This document shows, piece by piece, positions 40,450-48,358 of a stretch of DNA of 64,000 bases (the stretch's first letter is position 1; each line of letters starts with the position of its first letter). The notes below the pieces were generated by a model, which did not search any database, had not been told where the DNA came from, and saw nothing but the letters and a program-made list of their open reading frames with translations. The DNA lies in assembly GCF_003946505.1 (NCBI RefSeq), contig NZ_RHON01000002.1, forward strand, positions 62,001-126,000. Reading direction: 5' to 3'. The translations under genes and the position numbers were made by a program. This stretch comes from Companilactobacillus mishanensis. GTDB taxonomy: Bacteria > Bacillota > Bacilli > Lactobacillales > Lactobacillaceae.

Positions 40450-41025
40450 ATGAACCCCAAATCAGAAAATATACCTCTAAATAGGATAATTATTTCGTCG
40501 CAAAAGGAAATTAACTTCAAAGCAATGTTGGATGATTATTCTAGTAATTTTGCTGGACATAAGGTCCAAGTGGAAACTAATTATAATTTGTTGAGTTCAT
40601 TTGTCGTTCAATTTAATCTTAATGATTTTCGACATCTAATGGGGTGGAACAAGCTAAGAAATAAACGTGCTACATCACTAATAGCAGATGTCAATAATCT
40701 TAATTTAACAAAGGAGAATTCTAGATCCAGTAGAGCATGGCATCAGGTCTTGTCGAGAATGCTTTCATACAATTTTTTACATAGAATCTTTTATGACCAG
40801 GATGTAAATGCGTGTGTGTTAACTAGAGAAATGAAACCGAATCGATTAAGACTAGATATAGTTTTTCTTTGTCCAAGTGAAAAAAATTGTATAGTCTTTG
40901 GACTTAGAAAGTCAAAAGATCGTGATGTTTTCATTCCAACAACATTGCATGTCGAAAAAGTAAGAAATGAGTATGAATATAGACGTAAAACCAGGGTCAA
41001 AAGTATAAGATGGCTGGATAATTAA
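40450..41025 (+). CDS. PBECR4-like nuclease-domain protein (candidate toxin)
   Basis: 191 residues without signal peptide or membrane segment. FVVQFNLNDFRHLMGWNKL (F60, H62, L63, G65) resembles the F..HL.G hallmark of PBECR4 domains (phage Barnase-EndoU-ColicinE5/D-RelE-like nuclease). CIVFGLRKSKDRDVFIPTTLHVEKV fits the later strand of that fold. These domains are predicted RNases found in phages and mobile elements. GGAAG lies before the ATG, 11 bp after the T run of the RNA terminator. The family call is by motif only and could be wrong. A small membrane protein gene follows. Confidence 0.55.
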   Translation: MNPKSENIPLNRIIISSQKEINFKAMLDDYSSNFAGHKVQVETNYNLLSSFVVQFNLNDFRHLMGWNKLRNKRATSLIADVNNLNLTKENSRSSRAWHQVLSRMLSYNFLHRIFYDQDVNACVLTREMKPNRLRLDIVFLCPSEKNCIVFGLRKSKDRDVFIPTTLHVEKVRNEYEYRRKTRVKSIRWLDN

Positions 41026-41037
41026 ATATAAGATAAA

Positions 41038-41065
41038 TTGTCAAATGTTTGAAAGTGAATATTAA
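41038..41065 (+). promoter_or_regulatory. Promoter of the 51-residue protein gene
   Basis: TTGTCA (41038-41043) and TATTAA (41060-41065) with a 16-bp spacer. Confidence 0.4.
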
Positions 41066-41110
41066 GTATGGATTGCCTTTTAAAAAATTAATGTGGAAAG
41101 GTGCCGACTA

Positions 41111-41266
41111 ATGAGTAATCGTTCTATATTTATTATTATTGCAATAATCTGTTCCTTAATTATGATTGTGCCCGTAGTTACATGGGGTCTGAATTATTTT
41201 TGGTTGTATGTAATTATTGCGTACACAGTTCAGTATGTTCTTCAGAAACGCTATATGAATAAATAA
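41111..41266 (+). CDS. Small membrane protein, 51 residues
   Basis: An ORF starting ATG at 41111 with GAAAGGTG upstream. It encodes one or two hydrophobic helices (IFIIIAIICSLIMIVPVV, then WLYVIIAYTVQYVL) and a basic end (QKRYMNK). I do not recognise a family. It lies 85 bp after the PBECR-like gene and is followed by a perfect-palindrome terminator. It could be part of the same system or a separate small envelope protein. Confidence 0.65.
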   Translation: MSNRSIFIIIAIICSLIMIVPVVTWGLNYFWLYVIIAYTVQYVLQKRYMNK

Positions 41267-41271
41267 AGGTG

Positions 41272-41301
41272 ATCACGTTCATCGATGAACGTGATTTTTT
41301 G
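41272..41301 (+). terminator. Terminator after the 51-residue protein gene
   Basis: ATCACGTTCATC and GATGAACGTGAT form a perfect 24-nt palindrome followed by six Ts. Confidence 0.88.
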
Positions 41302-41365
41302 TTGATTGTATATCTGTTTTCATTAGGTAAATGATAAATTTTATTACCCAAATAAAACAAAATTG

Positions 41366-41410
41366 TTGACTTATTTTAAAAAGGGGCTAATATAACCAGT
41401 TATAGGTTAT
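41366..41410 (+). promoter_or_regulatory. Promoter with operator-like dyad, HicB-like microprotein
   Basis: TTGACT (41366-41371) and TAATAT (41388-41393) with a 16-bp spacer. The inverted repeat ATAACC (41392-41397) and GGTTAT (41405-41410) spans the expected start of transcription, a typical place for a repressor site. Confidence 0.6.
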
Positions 41411-41436
41411 TTGTGACAAGAAAGAAGGTAAATGAT

Positions 41437-41565
41437 ATGAAATATCGTGTATTGTTAAATACAGATACTCAATTGTTTACTGTGGTAGATACTCATAATA
41501 GTAGTTCCTACGCAAACGGTAAAACAATTGAGGAAGCCGTTTCTAAATTGAAATTAACAGCTTAA
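41437..41565 (+). CDS. HicB-like microprotein, 42 residues
   Basis: ATG at 41437 with AAGAAGG upstream. The sequence MKYRVLLNTDTQLFTVV ... YANGKTIEEAVSKLK resembles the partial-RNase-H core of HicB antitoxins (xKYRVLIE.D..Y...GDTLEEAxxNxKEA) shortened to the minimum. The usual C-terminal DNA-binding part is missing, and there is no HicA toxin next to it. It has its own strong promoter and terminator, which argues that it is a real gene. Similarity is by eye, so the family assignment is tentative. Confidence 0.65.
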   Translation: MKYRVLLNTDTQLFTVVDTHNSSSYANGKTIEEAVSKLKLTA

Positions 41566-41588
41566 TAACTTGTATAAAAATAATTTTC

Positions 41589-41626
41589 AAAAAGCCGATC
41601 AGAACATTGTTCTCATCGGCTTTTTA
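41589..41626 (+). terminator. Terminator after the HicB-like microprotein gene
   Basis: AAAAAGCCGAT and ATCGGCTTTTT pair perfectly, with an inner AGAAC/GTTCT stem. Confidence 0.9.
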
Positions 41627-41689
41627 TTGTTTTGGAACAAAAATATTGCAATATTTAGTTTATTTGATTAAAATATTATTTTACAAATA

Positions 41690-41717
41690 TTAACAAATCG
41701 TTGGCATGTGGTAAAAT
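41690..41717 (+). promoter_or_regulatory. Promoter of WxL-like paralogue 1
   Basis: TTAACA (41690-41695), 16-bp spacer, TAAAAT (41712-41717) preceded by TGTG as an extended -10. An AT-rich motif (TTATTTTACAAATATT, 41676-41691) related to that of paralogues 3 and 4 lies over the -35. Confidence 0.55.
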
Positions 41718-41745
41718 TAAGTAATATAGGAAGGGGTGTACTGTC

Positions 41746-43653
41746 ATGAGAGGGAAAAAACTAAGATTTTTAATGGTAGCTCTGTTTGCAGTGCTATTAA
41801 TTTTTGGATTTTCTGGTAATCATGATAATGCATCTAACGTTGATGTTCATGCAGCAACGTCAATACCCGGCAAGGGTTCACCAAGCCTTCCACCAATTGG
41901 ATTGTTTGGTATTTACATGAATGATGGGTTTAGTTTACAGCCTGAAAGCCAGTATACTTTTAAGGATAATCCAAAGACGTTGACTACTGCAACAGCCCAT
42001 TCAGTCCTGTCTAATTTGAATGTATTAGGACATGATCACTTTCAATGGTATCAATCCACAGATCAAGGAAAAACATGGACCACCGTGGACAATGATGGAA
42101 CATCTGCGACTTTAGAAGTTACACCTAAAACAGTGGGTGTGGTTTATTATCAACAGTCATTTAAGTATTATTTGACTTTCATTGGAAGTCTTGCTGTTCC
42201 GACGTATTATTCGAATGTAGTTTCAGTAACTACATTACCTGATCCTGTTGAAGCAACGAAACTTGATGTTACAACTGATACAGATTATCTTTACAATAAT
42301 CAACCTGTGGCCGCTACGACACATGCTCATGGCACGCCAACACCAGCAAATTCAACCGGTAATATCACTTGGGCACTTGATGAAACAGATGCTGATCTTG
42401 CTACTATAGATAAGACTACTGGTGAAATAACTGCAAATAATGATAATAAGTCCGGAACAATAACAGTTACAGGAACTATGCATAATAACAATGCAACGAC
42501 AGTTAAGGGAAGTGCAAAAGTCAAAATAGGTGGTGGTCTTGATGATCAAACCGTTGACGAAGGTAAAACAGCTACATTTGATATCCAAGGTGATTTTGGT
42601 GCTACACCAGATTCAATCACATGGCACAAAGTCGATGCTTCTGGTAATGATACTGTAATATCTGATGCAGCAAATAAAAAGAGTTATACAACTCCAGCAA
42701 CTAGCGCAAATGACGATAAATCTAAGTTTTACGCAGTAGTTGAAGCAACCGTTGACGGACACAGTAATACTATTACTACAAATAAAGCTACTTTAAATGT
42801 CAACATCAACAAGACCCCAGATGTTTCAATTAACAGCAAAATCCAAGATATGACTGACAATACCGGAAATACCGAGCAAGCTGCAACAAATATCCAAGAT
42901 GGTGATGATGTTAAGATCACTGGTAAGATTACTGACGCAAATAAGAATTCTAAATTGAGTACTGGTAATATCATGATTCAAGTTCCTGATAATATTAAGA
43001 ATACCTATCTTTATGTCGATGGTGTAAGTCAGCAATACTCAGTTGGCCAAATGAACGGTGTTAGTTACATTATTGCTCCAGGATTAAATTTCTCTGCCAA
43101 TAAGACTCACAACTATGAGTTTGATTTCACATCGACCGAGAAAAGTAATACATCATTCCATTCTCTGACACAAGTTCAGGGATATGATTCGTCTGGTGCG
43201 GATCTTGGTATCTTTAACGGAAATGAGCTCAAAATGATATTCACTGATGGATCTGTTCAACTTGAAGCAAATGACGTTGACTTTGGTACATTGACTTATG
43301 AAAATGTTGGAAAATCAGTCGATGGTATTGTTAAAAATAATGACAATTTGCTAAATGTTACTGATAACAGACGTGACAAGTCAGCTAGATCAATCACTTT
43401 GAAACAAGATACTTTGTTCATGAACGGTACTAAGAAGTTAAAAGCTATTTTGAGTTTCAATGACGGAAGCGGTAATACTCCTACACCTATCACAGAAGAG
43501 GCGACAACTGTTGCTTCTAGTTCTGATGACGCAGCAATTCCTTCAGTGGGATCAAAGAATGGTCAAGGTCTAGAATTAATGCTTTCTAATCAAGCTATTC
43601 AAACAGGTACTTATACATCAACGCTTAACTGGACTATTACAGATGCTCCCTAA
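41746..43653 (+). CDS. Secreted WxL-like surface protein, paralogue 1
   Basis: 635 residues. A signal peptide with cleavage near VHA-AT (about residue 36) is followed by an Ig-like module with FQWYQSTDQGKTW (about 95-107), a Big_2-like module (ATIDKTTGEITANNDNKSGTITVTG, about 220-245), and a second Ig-like module after GGGLDDQTVDEGKTATF. The C-terminal domain has DVDFGTLTY, then VTDNRRDK, and ends in YTSTLNWTITDAP, the layout of WxL domains that bind peptidoglycan non-covalently. There is no LPxTG anchor. It is the best WxL match of four tandem paralogues. It has its own promoter and terminator. Confidence 0.82.
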   Translation: MRGKKLRFLMVALFAVLLIFGFSGNHDNASNVDVHAATSIPGKGSPSLPPIGLFGIYMNDGFSLQPESQYTFKDNPKTLTTATAHSVLSNLNVLGHDHFQWYQSTDQGKTWTTVDNDGTSATLEVTPKTVGVVYYQQSFKYYLTFIGSLAVPTYYSNVVSVTTLPDPVEATKLDVTTDTDYLYNNQPVAATTHAHGTPTPANSTGNITWALDETDADLATIDKTTGEITANNDNKSGTITVTGTMHNNNATTVKGSAKVKIGGGLDDQTVDEGKTATFDIQGDFGATPDSITWHKVDASGNDTVISDAANKKSYTTPATSANDDKSKFYAVVEATVDGHSNTITTNKATLNVNINKTPDVSINSKIQDMTDNTGNTEQAATNIQDGDDVKITGKITDANKNSKLSTGNIMIQVPDNIKNTYLYVDGVSQQYSVGQMNGVSYIIAPGLNFSANKTHNYEFDFTSTEKSNTSFHSLTQVQGYDSSGADLGIFNGNELKMIFTDGSVQLEANDVDFGTLTYENVGKSVDGIVKNNDNLLNVTDNRRDKSARSITLKQDTLFMNGTKKLKAILSFNDGSGNTPTPITEEATTVASSSDDAAIPSVGSKNGQGLELMLSNQAIQTGTYTSTLNWTITDAP

Positions 43654-43674
43654 TAATTTTTAATAATAAATACG

Positions 43675-43718
43675 ATACCTACAACATTTATATTTATAAA
43701 TATTGTAGGTATTTTTTT
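43675..43718 (+). terminator. Terminator after WxL-like paralogue 1
   Basis: ATACCTACAA and TTGTAGGTAT pair, followed by seven Ts. Confidence 0.88.
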
Positions 43719-43833
43719 ATTTCTAATATTTATCAAATATATTAAAAAGATTATAATATGCAAAATAATATTGAAGATAATGAATTTTATAATCATATAT
43801 GATAGAATGAGGTGAATTCATAAGGAGCAATTT

Positions 43834-45750
43834 ATGATGAAAAATAAATGGAAATATCTCATACTTGCAGTTTTGGTTGCAGTATTTTCGTTTAGTTATA
43901 TAAGCAATGATCAACGGAATTCACAAGCTACTGTTCGCGCTGATGATATAACTGTTACTCCTTATCATAGGCCGACTTCGGACCCGTTGAAGATTTTGTT
44001 TGTCTGGCTAACATCTGGTTATGCCCTGCAACCTCAAAGCCAATATACATATGTTGATCATCCTAAGACGCTGTACACTGATTCAGCGTTATCTTTTTGG
44101 GAGGCAATAATAAATGTGGGTGCTCGTGCCCATTATACTTGGTATAAAACTACTGATAATGGTAAGACCTGGAACGAAATGAAGGGGGAGACTGGTAAGA
44201 ATTTGACGATCTCTCCGACAGAAGAAGGGTCCGTCTCTTATCAACAAGAAGTTCGTTGGTATAAATTATTCTACGTTCCGTTGGTTAATCCTAATGCATA
44301 TTCCAAAGTTGCGACGATCAAGACTTTACCTGATCCAATTACAGCGGAGAAATTGGGCGTTACTGTTGACGATGATTATTTGTACAACAATCAATCTGAT
44401 GTTGCGACAACTTTTGCGCATGGTACGCCAACTCCGGAAAATGCCACTGGTGAGATCACTTGGTCAATCGACAATCCCGATTTGGCAACTGTCGATGCTA
44501 ACACAGGATTGATCACTGCCAATAATTCTGGCAAATCTGGAACAGTTACGATTACTGGTAGTATTTCCAATAATGATACTGATCCAGCTGTTGGGACTGC
44601 CAAAGTAAAAATTGGTGGTGGGTTAGATGATCAAACAGTTGATGAAGGCCAAACTGCCACATTCAAGGTTTTAGGTAATTTCGCCCAAGCACCTGATTCA
44701 GTTGTCTGGCACAAGATATCACCTGATGGCAAGGATACTACTGTAAGTTCAGGAACAAGTATGTCATACACGACGGACAAAACTACTTACAAAGATGACG
44801 GGACAAAATTCTATGCCGTTATGAAAATTAGTTCCGGTGGTCAATCGACATCCATCACGACTAACAGTGCGTTGTTGACGGTCAATTTCAATTACTCTCC
44901 TGATGTTAAAATCAACAGTACAATTGTTGACCATTCCTACGATGATCATAATGATGCCAATACAACTGTGAATAACGTTGTTGCCGGTGACGAGTTGACT
45001 GAGAGTGGTACGGTTTCTGATTCCAATGTGAACTCTAAGCTTAAACTGGGATCAATTATCATTGATTTGCCTGTTGGTGCTGAGGTCTCCAAAGCATACT
45101 TAGATGGACAGGAAGAACAATATTCAATTCTAAATGATCCTGATGATCCTAGTTCCCAACTTCTTATGATGCATAATGTTGATTTTTCAACAACTCAAGA
45201 ACACAGCTTTGAAGTTAATTACAAAGCTGGTGATTTCACTAAGATCGTTCATACATCAACACCTAGAGTATCGGGATTTGAAGATCCTGATACACCTATT
45301 GATGGTGATTTTCTAGGAAACTCCATTACTGTTAACTTTACAACAAATAAATTGGATGCAGTTGCTGGCAACGTTTCTTATGGTGAACTAACATATTCAA
45401 ACGTTGGAAAACCAGTTGACGGAAGTGTCGACAATGATGCCTCTGAATTGTTGTCTATTCAAGATAATCGACGTGATAAAGTTGCAACAAAAATATACTT
45501 GTCACAGTCAGAACCATTCAAGTTTGGTGATTCAAAACTCAATGCTGATTTGAGATTCTACGATTCAGATGATAATTTCACAGTTTTGACACCGGATGAA
45601 ATGTTGATCTCAGACAATGCTGCTGGAGATAAAGTTAATTCAATCGGCGCAAATGAAGGCCAAAGTATTTGGCTGTATATTTATCATGGAAAAATTGATT
45701 ATGGACAATATGAAACTTCCTTAGATTGGACGATCGTTAATAGTGCTTAA
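43834..45750 (+). CDS. Secreted WxL-like surface protein, paralogue 2
   Basis: 638 residues. The signal peptide ends near VRA-DD. The mature N-terminus RPTSDPLKILFVWLTSGYALQPQSQYTYVDHPKTLYTDSAL is shared in form with paralogues 3 and 4. The module order is as in paralogue 1: WYKTTDNGKTW, ATVDANTGLITANNSGKSGTVTITG, GGGLDDQTVDEGQTATF, then NVSYGELTYSN, IQDNRRDK and a final TSLDWTIVNSA. AAGGAG is placed before the ATG at 43834; the next codon is also ATG. Expected location is the cell wall. The ligand is unknown. Confidence 0.8.
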   Translation: MMKNKWKYLILAVLVAVFSFSYISNDQRNSQATVRADDITVTPYHRPTSDPLKILFVWLTSGYALQPQSQYTYVDHPKTLYTDSALSFWEAIINVGARAHYTWYKTTDNGKTWNEMKGETGKNLTISPTEEGSVSYQQEVRWYKLFYVPLVNPNAYSKVATIKTLPDPITAEKLGVTVDDDYLYNNQSDVATTFAHGTPTPENATGEITWSIDNPDLATVDANTGLITANNSGKSGTVTITGSISNNDTDPAVGTAKVKIGGGLDDQTVDEGQTATFKVLGNFAQAPDSVVWHKISPDGKDTTVSSGTSMSYTTDKTTYKDDGTKFYAVMKISSGGQSTSITTNSALLTVNFNYSPDVKINSTIVDHSYDDHNDANTTVNNVVAGDELTESGTVSDSNVNSKLKLGSIIIDLPVGAEVSKAYLDGQEEQYSILNDPDDPSSQLLMMHNVDFSTTQEHSFEVNYKAGDFTKIVHTSTPRVSGFEDPDTPIDGDFLGNSITVNFTTNKLDAVAGNVSYGELTYSNVGKPVDGSVDNDASELLSIQDNRRDKVATKIYLSQSEPFKFGDSKLNADLRFYDSDDNFTVLTPDEMLISDNAAGDKVNSIGANEGQSIWLYIYHGKIDYGQYETSLDWTIVNSA

Positions 45751-45767
45751 ATTTTAAAATTCTTTCG

Positions 45768-45795
45768 AGCTCGGATATATTTCCGGGCTTTTTTT
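45768..45795 (+). terminator. Terminator after WxL-like paralogue 2
   Basis: AGCTCGGA and TCCGGGCT (one wobble) with a T run. The remaining bases up to 46000 hold no gene that I can support. Confidence 0.82.
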
Positions 45796-46005
45796 GTGCA
45801 GTAAACATTTCAAAATATAAAGTAAGCAATGAATTTATTTCAAAGTAGATATGAATGGCAAAACGTTCAAAATATTTCCCGCCAATGCAATTTTATGATT
45901 ATCATCTGATAAACCAGTGAAACTCAAGGGCCACATACTACTGAGTGCTGTTTCAGAAAAATAGTTATAAGTAAAAACAATAAAATTATGTATATTATCA
46001 TACAA

Positions 46006-46049
46006 TTATTTTGTATATATTGAACCTGACCAGTCAGATATGCTAACAT
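46006..46049 (+). promoter_or_regulatory. Promoter of WxL-like paralogue 3 with shared motif
   Basis: TTGAAC (46020-46025), 18-bp spacer, TAACAT (46044-46049). TTATTTTGTATATATTGAAC (46006-46025) overlaps the -35 and matches the same place of paralogue 4 at 17 of 20 bases. Confidence 0.55.
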
Positions 46050-46077
46050 ATCATGAGATAAAGTTGGGGGAATCGAA

Positions 46078-48012
46078 ATGAATGGGAAAAAGATGAAATA
46101 CTTTTTATTAATATTAATGTTGGGAGCATTTTTATCTATTTATAAGCACGATGCAATAAAACGTCTGAATATCGTATATGCTGATGAAGTCTCAGTTACT
46201 CCGAAACACAGACCATCATCAAAACCAGATAAACTATTCTTCATTTGGTTGACGTCCGGTTATAATTTACAACCTAAGAGTGAATTTACTTATCCATACA
46301 ATGCTAAAACACTTTATACTGATTCAGGCTTATCGGTATTTAGTCGTACCGTAAATCCCTTTGCCAGTCCACATTACACTTGGTTTAAAAGTGAGGATCA
46401 GGGTAGATCATGGCAGACACTCGTTGACGGCAAGGATGCCAAGAAAGAATTGACAGTTATACCGAATGAAGTTGGAACAGTTTATTATCAACAAAAGGTT
46501 GTGTGGTATACTTTCTCGACGATTTTGGAGATTCCTGAAGTCGATTGGTCAAAAGTAGCTTCGATTACGACTTTATCGGATGCAGTCGCAGCTGAGTCAG
46601 TTGAGGTTACGGCAGATGATGATTATTTATATAGCAATCAAGCACAAGCAGATACTACCTCAGTTCATGCAAAAGTTGTGCCAACAAATGCGACTGGTGA
46701 TATGACGTGGTCGGTGAATGATCCATCGTTAGCAACTGTTGATCCAAAAACTGGATTGGTTACAAGTAACAAGGAAGGTAGAAGTGGGATTGTAAAAGTT
46801 ATGGGATATATGCAAAATCCTGATGGCACTTCTGTCGGTAATTATGTCAAGATTCGAGTTGGCGGTGGGCTTGAAGACCAGACAAGTTTTGTCGGAAAAA
46901 ATGCAACTTTTAAAATTCAAGGGAATGAAGCCACAGCGGGCCAAATTACTTGGAAAAGATTTTATAAAGATGATAAAGGAAAAAATCATAGTGAAGATTT
47001 GCCGACAGAAAGTGAAAACGGTTCTTCGTATGTTACCAATCCATTAACAATCGATAATAATGGTGACGAATATCAGGCTACAATTATAATTAAATCTGCC
47101 AAAATTGTGACAAATAGGGCGAAGCTGACTGTTGTTCCATATGTAGATACCAAGCCTAAATTCACTATCAAAAGCGAGATTACTAATAGCACTTTTGACG
47201 ATCATAATGAAGATAATTCCAAAATCAACAAAGTTTCCGAAGGTGATCGGATTGATATCAAGGGGACCTTGAATGAAGAAAATCCTGATTCTGTTTTATC
47301 AAAAGGAAACTTAAAATTTGAAATCCCAGCAAATGCGGAATTGAACGATGTTCGTATTGGAACTCAAAAGGTAACGAATTACTCGATTATTAATGATTCT
47401 AAGAGTGCTGATAAACAAATCGTATCGATTCCTGAACTCTACTTTTTAACGGGCAAACCTATAAATTATGATGTTAGTTTTTTTGCTGGGAAATACGCAA
47501 TGTCCGATTTCCAGACAACACCGGAGGTTACTGGTTTTGATTCTCAAGGACAAGAATTGCCGGACAAATTTACTGGCAACACTTTGAGCATGAATTTTTC
47601 TAAAAATGCGATGAGTGTAATTCCAAGTAATATTGATTATGGAATCCATCAGAGCTTTCCGACGGTAGGGATACCTATCAACGCTAAAGTCGCCAATAAT
47701 AAATCGGAATTGTTGACGGTCGATGACGAGCGTCGGTCTCAAGACAATATAAAAGTCAAGCTGACTCAGGTAGTGCCATTCACCAGTGGAGATAACATTC
47801 TGCCTGCAAGTATTCGTTATTATTGGTCAAATGGTAATTCATCGACTATTGATACGAATGGAACGATTATCAGAGACACTAAAAATGGTGAAAAATTACA
47901 CTCGATAATTTCTGATAGTAATGAAGGATTACGTTTGTTTTTCAATAAAAGTAGTCTGATATCTGGTAAATATACAACCAGATTAGAGTGGTCATTCGTA
48001 AATAGCATATAG
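46078..48012 (+). CDS. Secreted WxL-like surface protein, paralogue 3
   Basis: 644 residues. Signal peptide cleavage is expected at VYA-DE. Modules: HYTWFKSEDQGRSW, then ATVDPKTGLVTSNKEGRSGIVKVMG, GGGLEDQTSFVGKNATF, an adhesin-like segment with SFFAGKYAMSDFQTTPEVTGF, and a C-terminal WxL-like domain with NIDYGIHQSF, VDDERRSQDN and TRLEWSFVNSI at the end. The last motif has lost the canonical WTL. It is closest to paralogue 4, including promoter and terminator. GGGGG lies upstream of the ATG. Confidence 0.78.
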   Translation: MNGKKMKYFLLILMLGAFLSIYKHDAIKRLNIVYADEVSVTPKHRPSSKPDKLFFIWLTSGYNLQPKSEFTYPYNAKTLYTDSGLSVFSRTVNPFASPHYTWFKSEDQGRSWQTLVDGKDAKKELTVIPNEVGTVYYQQKVVWYTFSTILEIPEVDWSKVASITTLSDAVAAESVEVTADDDYLYSNQAQADTTSVHAKVVPTNATGDMTWSVNDPSLATVDPKTGLVTSNKEGRSGIVKVMGYMQNPDGTSVGNYVKIRVGGGLEDQTSFVGKNATFKIQGNEATAGQITWKRFYKDDKGKNHSEDLPTESENGSSYVTNPLTIDNNGDEYQATIIIKSAKIVTNRAKLTVVPYVDTKPKFTIKSEITNSTFDDHNEDNSKINKVSEGDRIDIKGTLNEENPDSVLSKGNLKFEIPANAELNDVRIGTQKVTNYSIINDSKSADKQIVSIPELYFLTGKPINYDVSFFAGKYAMSDFQTTPEVTGFDSQGQELPDKFTGNTLSMNFSKNAMSVIPSNIDYGIHQSFPTVGIPINAKVANNKSELLTVDDERRSQDNIKVKLTQVVPFTSGDNILPASIRYYWSNGNSSTIDTNGTIIRDTKNGEKLHSIISDSNEGLRLFFNKSSLISGKYTTRLEWSFVNSI

Positions 48013-48016
48013 AAAA

Positions 48017-48060
48017 GAAGCTTTGGAACCTCAAATATTTGAGATTTCAAAGCTTTTTTT
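48017..48060 (+). terminator. Terminator after WxL-like paralogue 3
   Basis: AAGCTTTG and CAAAGCTT with an inner CTCAAATATTTGAG palindrome and a T run. The same inner palindrome is in the terminator of paralogue 4. The next 230 bp show nothing else. Confidence 0.9.
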
Positions 48061-48288
48061 ACTGCAAAAATTATGAAAGCCGTTGATTTTATTAATAAAT
48101 ATAAATGGGATGCCGCTAAAAAGTGATGAATGCAATTTTTGTTCAAATATTGCATTTAAACTTTTGATATATGAACCTGTAATTAATTAGTTATATTGGT
48201 CTTTAACTTTGTTGTGGCGGGACTCAAGCCGTCTTTTATAAGATAGTAAATAAGTTAAAATAATATTTTGATGTAAAATATAACACAG

Positions 48289-48331
48289 TTATTTTGTACA
48301 TATTGAGTTTTTATTCGACACCTGTTATCAT
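48289..48331 (+). promoter_or_regulatory. Promoter of WxL-like paralogue 4 with shared motif
   Basis: TTGAGT (48303-48308), 17-bp spacer, TATCAT (48326-48331). TTATTTTGTACATATTGAGT (48289-48308) overlaps the -35, as in paralogue 3. Confidence 0.6.
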
Positions 48332-48358
48332 ATTCGGAGCGATACGGGAGGGTATTCA

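Noticed and set aside
39906..41640. Prophage or integrative element at tRNA-Arg
   Set aside because: No integrase, excisionase or duplicated tRNA 3' end is visible in the window. The region looks accessory, but there is no positive proof of integration.
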